A stretch of 64,000 bases of DNA from the NCBI GenBank assembly GCA_034670405.1, contig JAXDDX010000164.1, forward strand, positions 186,001 to 250,000. The letters run 5' to 3'. The first letter of the stretch is position 1. Each line of letters starts with the position of its first letter. The stretch is from Hoplostethus atlanticus. Lineage: Eukaryota; Chordata; Actinopteri; Trachichthyiformes; Trachichthyidae. This document shows, one piece after another, positions 48,725 to 58,522 of the stretch. Made by a program: the position numbers and the translations under genes. The notes beneath the pieces were generated by a model. That model was not told the origin of the DNA. It worked only from the letters and a program-made list of their open reading frames with translations, and did no database searches.

Positions 48725-49003
48725 TTGGATTGCCAACCATTTCTCAACGACCAAAAAGAACACCAAGAACTTCATCAGTTACTTGAGGAAATAGTTATGA
48801 CCTTCAACTTAATGTTACAACTCATTTATCAGAATGTCGAAAAGCTGTCCAGAACTTTTGCGGGAGGCAGCCAATTTAACCCTCTAGACCCCAGTAGAAT
48901 TCTAGAATGTTGCTGCAGTTCACTGAGAAAGTTAAATGAGCATTTTCTTACTCATTCCAAACAAACAGCTCTATTTAAAAAACAAAAAGAAATTGGTAAT
49001 TGA
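48725..49003 (+). pseudogene. unrecognised coding remnant inside the TA-flanked element
   Basis: An open frame of about 90 codons without an ATG, with QKEHQELHQLLEEIVMTF, LIYQNVEKLSRTFAGG and SRILECCCSSLRKLNEHF. It is leucine/glutamate-rich and helical-looking. I do not recognise a family. A possible continuation after a CTCCTTTCAG acceptor lies at 50100-50290 (SKYKRKHPVL, LVSPPDGLFDALAPG), with the nested hAT in the would-be intron. Whether this is the element's own gene or a captured fragment is unknown. Confidence 0.3.
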
Positions 49004-49260
49004 AAGTTGTTTTCCATTTTAAAGAACACATGGCAAAAGATGTATGTACAACTTTCTTCAGATGGTAGAAAGAAACTTTATTACTTCATTGGCATAACAG
49101 TGAAAGTTATCACATACTGTAAAACCAGTTGTACAAAATGTATGACTTCAAAAGTCAACTAATCATATCCTATAATCAATGCTATTTATTTTTACTTGTA
49201 TATAAATATTATCTATCTAAAAGAAGAGAGTCTCTTCAGGTTGAGATCACTAGTAACGTT

Positions 49261-50064
49261 CAGTGTTGGGCAAGCTACTTGGAAAGTGTAGTGAGCTAAG
49301 CTACCAGTTACTCTACATTAAATGAAGCTTCACTACACTTAAGCTACCCCCCAGAGAAATGTAGCAAGCTAAGCTACAGCAACATGGCAAAAGTAGTTTA
49401 CTACATCAAAACTATTTGTTTTTTTTTACATTGAACCAACTTCATTCCAAGTCAATGCTGATCAGTCAAACAGATAGGCAGGCAAAAAATGTTCAGTTCA
49501 ATTGTTTATTAAATTACGTGTTTGAGAGCAGCTTCTCCTTGGGGTTGAACAGTAAGCACCTGAACGCATCATTTTTCTCTGTTGTTTCACTTAAACTGAT
49601 GTATTAGCTCGAGGTACGGCCACGGCAACTCCATCGGGATCAATTCCTCTATGTCCTCACCCTCTGCCATCTTTCCATCAAGTAAACTCAAGCTCGCTGG
49701 TCTGTATTCACCTGCAGCAGACAAGTCGCAGGCATCAGCCCAAGGATTGGTAAGTGATGTCACCGTCATACGGAAGTGCTTCTGTCGGCTACACATAAAG
49801 GTCCGTGTATGGCGGTGGCGTCACTTACTGATCCTTAGCAGTTTTATTTCAGACCGCAGCAGAAAACTCCGCTGCGCTTCAGCTTCAGGAATGCCTGGGG
49901 AAATGTAGCTTGTGTGGACGCTACCTCACTACTTGATCAATAAAAGAGCTTCGCTACTGAAAAGTTATTTGATTCAGAAAACAGCGACGCTACCACCACA
50001 CTACTGAGAAATGTAGTTAAACTAGTAACGCTGCTACTTGTAGGGACGCTACTGCCCAACACTG
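49261..50064. mobile_element. 804-bp hAT element nested in the larger element
   Basis: Ends CAGTGTTGGGCAAGCTACTT and, inverted, CAGTGTTGGGCAGTAGCGTC. The flanks GTAACGTT (49253-49260) and GAACGTT (50065-50071) form an 8-bp duplication with one base lost, consistent with hAT. Subterminal GCTACACTA/GTAGC motifs are repeated. A minus-strand frame at 49587-49796 includes MAEGEDIEELIPMELPWPYL, which might be a decayed N-terminus; no transposase core is present. Confidence 0.85.
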
Positions 50065-50319
50065 GAACGTTATATGATCCACAACATTTCTCCTTTCAGT
50101 GTCAAAATACAAAAGAAAACACCCCGTACTTCACACAGACCCATACAGAAGTCTAATAAGATCAGACAACAAAAGTCGTCAAACTTATAAGGAGAAAACT
50201 CGGCATAAACTGGTCAGTCCTCCCGACGGACTCTTCGATGCACTCGCTCCCGGGAAACAGTGTCCCTCTCCGGCAGTCGCGACTAGGTAGGTTCCGCTAT
50301 GTAATCAAGTTGATTTGTG

Positions 50320-50483
50320 GCTTGTTTTATCAAACAGCAACAAGCGATTTCAATCAAAAAACCGAAACTCACAATGTCATCGTCACTTTCCATGATACAT
50401 GCCATTTCTGAATCTGTTTCACAGCATATCCTGACAGCTTCCATAAGGTTGTATAACCGGGGACGCTTAGGCGGCGCAGCCAT
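50320..50483 (-). pseudogene. possible first exon of an element-encoded protein
   Basis: The minus-strand frame starting at 50483 reads MAAPPKRPRLYNLMEAVRIC and MACIMESDDDI, then meets GTGAGT, a good splice donor. It is basic then acidic, with no domain I recognise. It points inward from the right arm, as a transposase gene might. Confidence 0.3.
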
Positions 50484-50965
50484 TTTTAGGACTACGGCGA
50501 TAAGAAAATGAAACCCAGAAAAAACTACAAAATTGTCAACGTACGACCAACATTTTACGGTTCCGGTTAATCGATGACAACTTGAAGTATATATAAAACA
50601 CAGTTCAAAACTTGATTTTCAGTTTTTTTATGCATTTTTAATGATCGGAAAATGACGGGCGCTCTTGGGCGCTATAGTGAAATATAGAACGGGCGCTCCA
50701 AGAGGCCCTGGAGAAACACCTCCGGCCACACAGTCCACTCCACAAGTCGTTGAGCAAGCTTTAACATTCAACAGAAACCCTGTCCACTGAATCAGGGTTT
50801 GCAAAATTAGACTCTATGTTCTCTACTAATGCTAACATATCTCTAACTAAGTCACGAGAGACCTCTTGGGTAGGATCCGCCATTTTTTTGTAATAAAAAC
50901 AAAGCAACAAGGAAGGATGCAGGCAAAAGCAATAGACTTAACTTGACCAACCAATCAGACGCAAG

Positions 50966-51237
50966 GCCCTCCCACAGGCTTTGATGGACGAGTTGACAGA
51001 TTTACATTTCACAATGCACACACAGACCAGCAACCATGAAATAAATAAATCATTAAATAAATCATTAAATGTGGAAATAATTAAATAAATGTGGAAATAA
51101 TTAAATAAATGTGGAAATGAACAATTAAATATATTATATTCCCCATTTTAATTAATTAATTGTTCATATATTTCCCCTTTTATTTAATGATTTATTTAAT
51201 GATTTATTTATTTAATATTGTCACATTTAACCCTCCA
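50966..51237 (-). repeat. right inverted arm
   Basis: Inverse of 48301-48595, with one fewer 21-bp unit. Confidence 0.9.
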
Positions 51238-52400
51238 TACACACACTGTCTCTCAAACCTGCAGACAATCGCAGCACAATAATGATGGTCCCTCCCTCAC
51301 ACACACACACACACACACACACACTTACACACACAGACAAGAAATATTAACAAGCTCTGATCTGCTCTGATCTATATAAGCAAATCACCATGAATTTTAT
51401 CCCCTCGGTGTCCCACTGAGCCTATTGATTGTGTTTCACCGCGGCGGTCTGATGTAACAGCTTGCCGCCACAAAGCCTCCATTATCGATTGTCCCATCTC
51501 ATCTCTGTGCTGGAATCTAATACATACATAGCGCTCCATTCCACATTTTGGTGCGGCCAACTGGGGAGGGGGGGGGAACAAAGCCTTATGCAAATCACCC
51601 CTCCTCCCAAAGCACCATGGGAGTCTGCGGCAGCATAATTATAGCACCCGCAGTGGAAATAATATGGGAATATACTGCACACTGCAAAGAAAACTCCATT
51701 GTGACAAGTCATTGAGTCTCATATTGAGTCTTAAAATCCAGTTTTGCTGGGAAAAAAAATGTCTGTCAATGAGGGTGATGCGATTTCAAGGAGGATTTTA
51801 CACAGGAAATAAAATCACTCCACCTGTTCCGAGACACTGTCACTTTTTTTCCTTGAGGTTTCTCGAAAACAAGTTGAAGAAATTAGAAATGACCTCGCCG
51901 CACACATATTGCATGTTTCGGGGGGAAAAAAACAGGACTTCAAGACTCCAAACAAGATTAAATTGCTCTATTAAGATGGAGGGTTGTTGTTTTTTTTGCA
52001 ATGTATGAGCACTTACTATGCAGCAGGAACGGTATAATTATAGTCAGAGCTCATTATGTGATTTTTTTTTCTCCCCTGTAATTGCATCTCATGCACTGCA
52101 CTGTTTTAAGATGCATTATCATAAATTCAATAAACAACACACACAAATGGGCAGACGCAAACACAAATCACAGCGCAAATACATGCAATTAACAAACAGA
52201 TATAATTAGAATTTGTAAATGGACTCCTGATGATTTTCTGTAGTTAAAGCTGGAACTGGAGTAATGGCTGTAGAGCTAAGAGCCCAGGTTTGGTCGCAGC
52301 TAAAATTAGTGGTTGGTAAATGTGAGACAGCTGAAGCAATATGTGTGTCTTGTTACCAGGGATAGAAGTAGTCTGAGCCTTGTATCTTTTAGACCAAGCA
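51238..52400. other. intron with (CA)n
   Basis: CA run at 51299-51324. 51360-51700 is non-repetitive (CATAATTATAGCACCCGCAG) and might be regulatory. No exon. Confidence 0.4.
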
Positions 52401-52900
52401 AGTGTAAAATGGTCTGGTTGATTTAGTGTTTAGATAATGTTAGCTTGTTTGCTAGCTAGCCATAGTATCTGGTCAGCTAACCATCACTGTCTTGTTGTCA
52501 ACACACTAGCTAACGTATCTAGTAGAAGCTAGCATTAGCAGTGGCTAGTAGTCACATGTTAGCATGAACTAAATGAACCTGCTGGCTAGTTAGCTAGCTA
52601 ACAGTTTGTTCAGGTTAACTGAGCTGACTCGTCTCAAGCTCCAACTCAGAGTGTTTTGGAGTGGAGACTAGGGCTAAAGACAGGACAGTTTACTGAGTCA
52701 CAGTAACCTACATTTGGAAACAAATCTACCTTATCACACTATTCACTTTTACTGAGAATGTTACTGAATGGATCTACAGACACACCACATTATTATATAT
52801 TTAGACATTAATAACTAACAGACAATTCTCCATGATAGACCTGGTGGATCGCACATTGGTGATGCAACTGCAAACACTGTAAAGCCAATTTGAATGGGAT
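52400..52900 (+). repeat. dispersed GCTAGC-rich repeat, copy 1
   Basis: Contains TAGCCATAGTATCTGGTCAG, CTAACCATCACTGTCTTGTT, CCAACTCAGAGTGTTTTGGA and CTGAATGGATCTACAGACAC, all found in reverse order and orientation at 61860-62310. No coding capacity. Confidence 0.9.
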
Positions 52901-52924
52901 GTAACATGAAACCATTTTTGATTC

Positions 52925-53290
52925 TGGTGTGACCTTTGCGAAACAAGTACAGTATTGTTCAATCTTGCTTCTATCAGTTAAGAAATGTATCTAACATCAG
53001 GTCGTCCCTGTCATTGTCTGACATGGAAAAAGTTATTCATGTTTTTATCTCATCCCGTATGGATTACTGTAACTCTTTGTATTCTGGCCTCAATAGGAAG
53101 ACTCTATCACCCTCAGCCAGTCCAAAACGCAGCTACTAGGCTTCTGACTAGATCCAATAGGATCCAATAGAGAGCATATGACTTCTTAGTCAATCTACAC
53201 TGGCTACCTTTTTAGGATTTTAGGATTTATTTTAAGATTTTATTGGTTACTTTTAGAGAAGTGAAAAACTTGGCCCTGTCCGATATCATG
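52925..53290 (+). pseudogene. L2/Rex1-type LINE C-terminal fragment
   Basis: The frame at 52936-53139 reads QLRNVSNIRSSLSLSDMEKV, IHVFISSRMDYCNSLYSGL. A shifted frame continues QNAATRLLTRSNR, and later HW-like and RSEKLGPVRYHGA pieces follow. This is the SRLDYCNSL domain seen at 26270-26300 in the L2 LINE but from a different family member. Dead fragment. Confidence 0.75.
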
Positions 53291-53326
53291 GAGCTTTTAT
53301 CCCCCATGTTCAAGAGCGCACTCTCA

Positions 53327-53445
53327 AGCTACTACTACTCCTCCTACTACTACTACTGCTACTACAGCTACTACAACTACTACTACTACTACAACTACTA
53401 CTACAACTACTGCTACTACTGCTACTACTACCACTACCGCTACTG

Positions 53446-53482
<37 letters not shown>

Positions 53483-53606
53483 AACTACTGCTACTACAAC
53501 TACTACAACAACTAGTACTACTACTGCAACTACTACTACTACTATTACTACTACTACTACTACATCAACTACTCCTACTACTGCTACTACTGCTACTACT
53601 ACTACA
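53327..53606 (+). repeat. (TAC)n trinucleotide array, about 280 bp
   Basis: CTA/CTG trinucleotides with interruptions. Open frames through it (poly-Y, poly-V) are artefacts. Confidence 0.97.
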
Positions 53607-53629
53607 TTTCTTCCTGTGTTATTCTCAAA

Positions 53630-53845
53630 GTGTGTGTGTGTGTGTGTGTGTGTTAATGCAGCTATCAGTATCCTAAAGGTCACTGTACTTGAGGTTTAAC
53701 CTCAGAAGTAACAGCAGACAAGTATTTCTGCTACCAATCGAGCACTGTATGATAAATACAAAGGAGAGAAGGTCAGGTATGTGTTGAATAATGAAATGTG
53801 TGTGTGTGTGTGTGCGTGTGCGTGTGCGTATGAGTGTGTTGACTG
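53630..53845. repeat. (GT)n runs
   Basis: GT repeats at 53632-53653 and 53798-53830. Confidence 0.9.
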
Positions 53846-54960
53846 TGGTAGTGTGTGTGATCTGACATTAAGTGGCCTTGAGTCTTTTGATCTGAATCGT
53901 AAGTCTTCAAAGCAGCTTCCCAAGCATAAAGCAGATTAAAGTGAGTCAAGGACTGAACAATTACTTTCAATCGAGAGCATGACAAGAGACAGACAAAGTC
54001 GCTGCACGTGACAACACATCGCAGGGCTCTGCAAAGGTTTTGTCAGCCATTTGAAAAAAACACATCTCTTACAAAATGATTGAAAACACATAATTGAGAA
54101 GTAATTATGTTTTTGTTTTTTCAGGGCGGAGGGTAAGCTTGAGCCCTTTTAAGGACAGGATCCTTAATTTAGAGATATTGACTGATGCCTTTTGGGAATG
54201 AACTCTTGATTGTTTTGGTTCTGTCTAGTAGTTAAAGAAACACCGATACAGCGTAATGTATAAATTAATAATTTCAGACCAGGTTTCCCCAAAGTACCCT
54301 CGAGCTAAGTTTAACTTTGCTTCATCGCAGAACAGATAAAAATGCTTACAGTGCTAATATGCGTGTATATTTTGTACACTATTGTCCTTGTTTTAAGTCA
54401 GATACTTTCTGATTTAGGAGTGAGAGTTAATGCCCCTTAAGCCAAACCTCTTCTGATAATAAGTTTCCTACCTACTCGCTCTCTCTCTCTTTCTCTCTCT
54501 CTTTTACACACACACACACATACACACAGCTGGTAGGAACCAATTAAAGACAAAAAAAGAAACGCAATCCCACATACAATATCCAGATCACGGTGCTAAG
54601 CACAAAGCCTCAGCGAAAAATAGAGAAAAATGATGCTGTGATGTTTTCATGCTGACTTTCTAAATGTATATGTGAAGGCCTCACTGGGGCAGTACAGTAT
54701 CCAGTCCAAATCTTTCCAGTGGCTTTGCACCTACGAGAGCGGGACATATGTCGCATGTCTTCCCCCCTCTCTCACCCGATCTTTCCTGTCTCTCTCTACT
54801 GCTGACTATCAAATGAAGCCAAAAAAAAAAAAATCTTTCAAAAAAAAACAAAAACAAAAAACGGGACGGCACGGGAGCCCAAGCATTTTTCAACCTGATC
54901 ATTAAAGGGGCACAAGAATATTTGTCACATCCATAGTCGGGGCGCTGTGGCCGTGACCCG
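53846..54960. other. intron, nothing assigned
   Basis: CT repeats at 54478-54503 and CA at 54508-54528; A-runs at 54821-54862. No gene. Confidence 0.5.
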
Positions 54961-54964
54961 GAAT

Positions 54965-55065
54965 CTTGATTAATGTTGGGCATCTAGGAACCGAGCCTTA
55001 TTCTGCTGTTGCAGTCGTTATGGGTCACTCTGGATAGGTCAGCTAAATGTAAATGTAATTAAGAG
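54965..55065 (+). repeat. SINE/L2-type 3' fragment
   Basis: GGGTCACTCTGGATAGGTCA then GCTAAATGTAAATGTAAT, a decayed version of the end at 27049-27090. Confidence 0.5.
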
Positions 55066-55366
55066 CCAGATTCGAGGAAGTGGCAGGCCAACCTTGTCAG
55101 CACTGTGTATGAGTACACACTAGATACTAAGTGTTCTTTGGCATTATGGTCTTTAGTGTCTTGGCTAGAGTGGGAGGCTGGAGCAAAGGTTAAAGGTTTA
55201 TATGAAATAACAGTAACAGGAGAAAATAGTGGCCGAACTCCACATCACCCTGGCCTTTTGATGGCTAAAAGTAAATCATACTGTAATACTGTACATAGGC
55301 GCCGACTACATGGGTGCCGGGCCCCGGGCAAATCGAACAAATCGTATTGCGGTTGTAGTTTGATGT
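55066..55366. other. intron, nothing assigned
   Basis: No recognisable gene or element. Confidence 0.4.
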
Positions 55367-55374
55367 GGGTGATT

Positions 55375-55480
55375 ACTGCGTTCAAGTGAGCCGCGCTTTA
55401 AATTTTGTTGTGCGTCTACTGTGTACGGTACAGTATTTTCTGCGCAACAAAAGTTAAAGCGCGGCTCACTTGACCGCAGT
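55375..55480. mobile_element. 106-bp foldback hAT-type MITE
   Basis: Arms of about 40 bp, ACTGCGTTCAAGTGAGCCGC... inverted at the right end with two or three mismatches, around a loop of about 25 bases. Perfect 8-bp target duplication GGGTGATT at 55367-55374 and 55481-55488. Transcribed, it would form a long hairpin. Confidence 0.93.
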
Positions 55481-55488
55481 GGGTGATT

Positions 55489-55873
55489 TAACGTGATTGG
55501 ATGATACACATGAAGTATGTGAAATAAATGTGAAAAAGCCTGTTTTTTATTGTTGTAGTAGCTCTATTAGTAGTCAATGTTTGGATGAAATTTTATATAT
55601 ATTTTTTTTAAAATTATTATTATTATATCTTCCGGTTGGATAGCTGGTTTGAATGATCGAAGTCTACTTTTGGAGTACCGCAGCCTTGGCTAGGAGGAGA
55701 AAAGTTCTGTTAATATTGTTGTAATTCCTGCTGGTTGCCAGTAGAGATCACTAGAGGTCATAGATTAGTTAATGTACTGTACCTTTAAATGCAATCTGAT
55801 TCCTCAAAGGGAAGCAGATCTACCAGCAGCCAAGCTTGACGATAAACATTAGCCACAACAATTTTCCACGACT
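55489..55873. other. intron, nothing assigned
   Basis: AT-rich. 55742-55785 shares CTAGAGGTCATAGATTA with 38443-38460. Confidence 0.4.
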
Positions 55874-55881
55874 TCCTAAAG

Positions 55882-56975
55882 CCGAGCTACTCAACACGCG
55901 GCCCGCGGGCCGCATGCGGCGTTGTGACGCTGGGTGAGTCCCTGGCTCTGCGCTCAAAGTTCAACTATATTCAACTTTGACATTCGCGACACTGATCTCT
56001 GCGACTCGCAACCAATCACAGCACAGTTTGATATCATAACCGCGAAATAAATAAAAAAACAATGGCGGAAAAACTTGTTTTATGTGTGTCGGAGCATCCC
56101 GAGTTATACAACATGACGCTTAAATCATACCACGATCTGACTAAAAAGTCTGGCATGGAATGATGTCGGTTTACAGACGGGACTACCAGGCTGGTTGACA
56201 GCTTAGTACAGGTTTGTATATGCAGCCAGTCTATATTCACTTCTATGGCTGTGCTAGTATGATCATTGGCGGTGTGGTTAGCTACGGCTGATGCGGGCTG
56301 TAGTCCGAAATTGAACTCCACTCTATTCTTTCCTGAATGCTGTCATTTTAAAAACTCGACAGTGTGAAAGTAATGAATGTAATGTAATTCTCCTGGCGCT
56401 GATCATGTGAAGGGGTCGCGCTCAACCTGGTGTTGACGCCGACGCTTTGCATGGATCATGTGAAAGCCCCAACTGTGCAGGAAGTCTAGCCTAGCCTACT
56501 CTCAAGTCATGGCAAAACCGGCAAAACGTAACATTTCTGATGAACACAGGGTATTTCAAAAAACATGGGAGGAAGAATTCGCTTTTGTTGAGGTAAATAA
56601 CAAACCAATGTGCCTTCTTTGCCAGAGAACAATAGCAGTACCAAAACGGGCAAACGTTCACATCACCATGATAGCTATCACATTGACTTGGAATTACATA
56701 TCCATCTGGGGTAATTTGATATACTCAGACCTGATTTCAATTTAATATGCCTATATTTATTTTATTAAACATTCTTGTGATTTATTGCAACAGCAATCTA
56801 ACACTTTTACATTTAATGAATAAAGCCTTATTGTCATTTAATCATTTGATATCCATGTGGCTTGAAATAACACTACAAAATAGTTTTATATGACAAAAAA
56901 ATTTGCGTTGCGGCCCTTTGACACAGCTGTATCTTGCTGTGTGGCCCTTGAGCTATGTAAAGTTGAGTAGCCCTG
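55882..56975 (+). mobile_element. 1.09-kb hAT element, internally deleted
   Basis: Ends CCGAGCTACTCAAC and, inverted, CAGGGCTACTCAAC, with a perfect 8-bp target duplication TCCTAAAG (55874-55881 and 56976-56983). The left subterminal region contains the palindrome GCGGCCCGCGGGCCGC; the right contains TTGCGGCCC and GTGGCCCTTGAG. It keeps only the start of a transposase gene. Confidence 0.93.
56509..56690 (+). pseudogene. hAT transposase N-terminus (BED-finger-like remnant)
   Basis: Starts MAKPAKRNISDEHRVFQKTW and continues EEEFAFVEVNNKPMCLLCQR with TIAVPKRANV. The CLLC pair after a VEVNNKP segment is the start of the zinc-finger region of Charlie-type hAT transposases and of domesticated relatives such as GTF2IRD2/ZBED proteins (family knowledge). 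The second zinc-ligand pair and the catalytic core are deleted. Confidence 0.75.
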
Positions 56976-57126
56976 TCCTAAAGCGTTTGGATATTCATGA
57001 TTTCCCCCAAGTCCTTCCAGACCTGGAAAGCACAGATTTCCAATTCCATAATGTTATCCACGACTGTGGGAATGCCGATAGATTACCAGACAACTCTGCA
57101 CAGAAAGACGAGGCATCAGTTTTTAC

Positions 57127-57367
57127 CTAGCTCTGCCTTCTCCCTTAAGACATCTTTGAAGTTGAGGCCACTGCTGAGGGTTGAGTCCCGGTAGCGGAGG
57201 AAGGCGGGGTCTCTCTGGTCAGTCCTGCCCCCGTCTCGGTGCACAGCGCTGGGCTTCAGAGGTACGGCCTTCATCCCCCTGCTCCAGGCCCGGGGGTCCC
57301 ACACCGTCCATTTCACCAGGTCCTCTAATCGAACGATCACCTTCTCAGAAACCGCGATGACCTCGTC
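57127..57367 (-). CDS. arid5b: arid5b coding exon A (N-terminal region)
   Basis: A 241-bp minus-strand exon with a good acceptor (CTCTCTCTGCTGCAG, 57368 upward) and a GTAAAA donor at 57126. It starts in phase 0 and ends with one base (G) that completes glycine in exon B, so the join reads AEL-G-EDSTQKR. It encodes DEVIAVSEKVIVRLEDLVKW, then a variable basic stretch, then RYRDSTLSSGLNFKDVLREK. DEVIAVSEKVIV and STLNSGLNFKDVL-type phrases are hallmarks of the N-terminus of the long ARID5B isoform, and the spacing between them (about 60 residues) is close to the mammalian protein. Probably coding exon 3 of the gene; the exon(s) for the initiating methionine are not found in 57368-64000. Confidence 0.93.
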
Positions 57368-57426
57368 CTGCAGCAGAGAGAGCGATATGAAGCGAACAAT
57401 AGTAATAGTGCATAGCATAGAGCATA

Positions 57427-57512
57427 TCTATGCAGATTAAGGGTTTCCCATAGACAACCAGTGTAGTATTGATCAGGTCTAAATATGTAACCAATCAAAC
57501 TGCATCATCGGC
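57427..57512 (+). repeat. dispersed ACCGATAT-family repeat, right part
   Basis: AGGGTTTCCCATAGACAACC, AGTGTAGTATTGATCAGG and CAATCAAACTGCATCATCGG, matching 41003-41070. It begins 60 bases from the exon A acceptor, close to where a branch point could lie. Confidence 0.8.
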
Positions 57513-57904
57513 CCCATTTATCTCAAATGCCTAGAATAAGACAAAATTTGATTTTTCAAAATAATTCCTTTGGCTGGTGGAGCAACATGATGGTTCAGCA
57601 GTAGTGCAACACTAATTCTATTTGTAGATAGAATTATAATGTCTATATTTTCAATAGGCCTGGGTGGAGTTTACTGCATCGGATAGATAATGATATAATA
57701 ATATAGATGGCGTCTGGTCTGGTTGCCGGTCTCAGAAGTGCACGTACACTAATATAACTCTCAAATACTTGAATGTCTGGCACAAATTCAAATCGTCCAT
57801 CGTATTATTGTTGCTCGTACATAAAGTGTGATTATTTTCTAAGAACCTTTATTGGGAGTGTGGAATTTCCAGGGGCATCTCCATTAAAATGCACAGTGTA
57901 TATG

Positions 57905-57944
<40 letters not shown>

Positions 57945-58075
57945 ACACACACGCAGATGAGAAGAGGCAGTCGATCTTAATGCAAATCATTTCACATGAA
58001 TCACAGCATGGAAATCAATACACACTGACACGAATAAACACACACACACGCAGCAAATGAAAGATGCCTTCTCCC
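57513..58075. other. intron with (CA)n
   Basis: CA repeats at 57908-57953 and 58038-58051. Otherwise unassigned. Confidence 0.6.
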
Positions 58076-58084
58076 CCCCGCCCC

Positions 58085-58345
58085 CGACTCTCTCCTGTTT
58101 TGCTTCAAGGATGCTGACTGACCAAATTACCAAATCAGCTTTAATTTTTAATGGAACAATCTTGATATTGAGTGACCTCGTTACATTATGTATCCGCGGG
58201 CCGCCCGCCTGGCTGGATGCATCGCCGCCATCGGGGGCCTTGATGGTGCCGAGCGCCTGGATTGCTTTGCCAAATAAATGCATGATTCATTAAAAGAACA
58301 AGGCGATGAGGCAGAGGCCGGAGCCTGGCGAAGATGACAGGATGG
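58085..58345. promoter_or_regulatory. candidate conserved non-coding element
   Basis: About 260 bases free of simple repeats, with dense AT-type factor sites (CAAATCAGCTTTAATTTTTA, GATATTGAGTGACC, AATAAATGCATGATTCATTA) next to a GC-rich core. No frame with splice sites. The call rests on composition and location in an arid5b intron only. Confidence 0.3.
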
Positions 58346-58484
58346 TAGTTATTTAGAGTGTGTGTACACACACATACAGTAAACATAAGCACATTAGGCA
58401 TTTTTCCACCGCCTTTCACCCTTGATGTGACCCAAAAAAAGCCAAAGACGAATCACACATCAATATGCTCTTGCTACCAAGCTG

Positions 58485-58522
<38 letters not shown>

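Larger units (their letters stand above)
48301..51237. mobile_element. 2.9-kb element with ~300-bp foldback inverted repeats, TA target
   Basis: The left arm (48301 to about 48595) and right arm (about 50966 to 51237) are near-exact inverted copies starting TGGAGGGTTAAATGTGACAA. The homology fades out past CTGATTGGTT. Each arm contains 21-bp tandem units (ATTATTTCCACATTTATTTA) and a self-complementary pair of AAATCATTAAATAAATC blocks, so each arm can fold on itself. The left arm has one extra 21-bp unit. The dinucleotide TA lies on both sides (48299-48300, 51238-51239) inside what reads as a single CA microsatellite if the element is removed. The interior carries possible spliced coding pieces on both strands and an 804-bp hAT element. 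The superfamily is not recognised; a TA duplication fits Tc1/mariner or related groups, but arms of this kind are unusual for them. Confidence 0.9.
23629..57126 (-). other. arid5b: arid5b intron between exons A and B
   Basis: About 33.5 kb, from a GTAAAA donor next to exon A to a CCCTCTAG acceptor at exon B. It is filled with an L2 LINE, two L1/Tx1-like LINE pieces, a Tc1-like remnant, several hAT elements and the TA-flanked long-inverted-repeat element. Long introns are normal for ARID5B in vertebrates, where they contain enhancers (family knowledge). Confidence 0.8.

Noticed and set aside
53243-53683. Poly-tyrosine and poly-valine open frames
   Set aside because: Products of the TAC trinucleotide array.
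55375-55480. Classical miRNA precursor
   Set aside because: Although it forms a hairpin, the perfect 8-bp target duplication and inverted ends identify it as a transposon. Small-RNA production remains possible but unproven.
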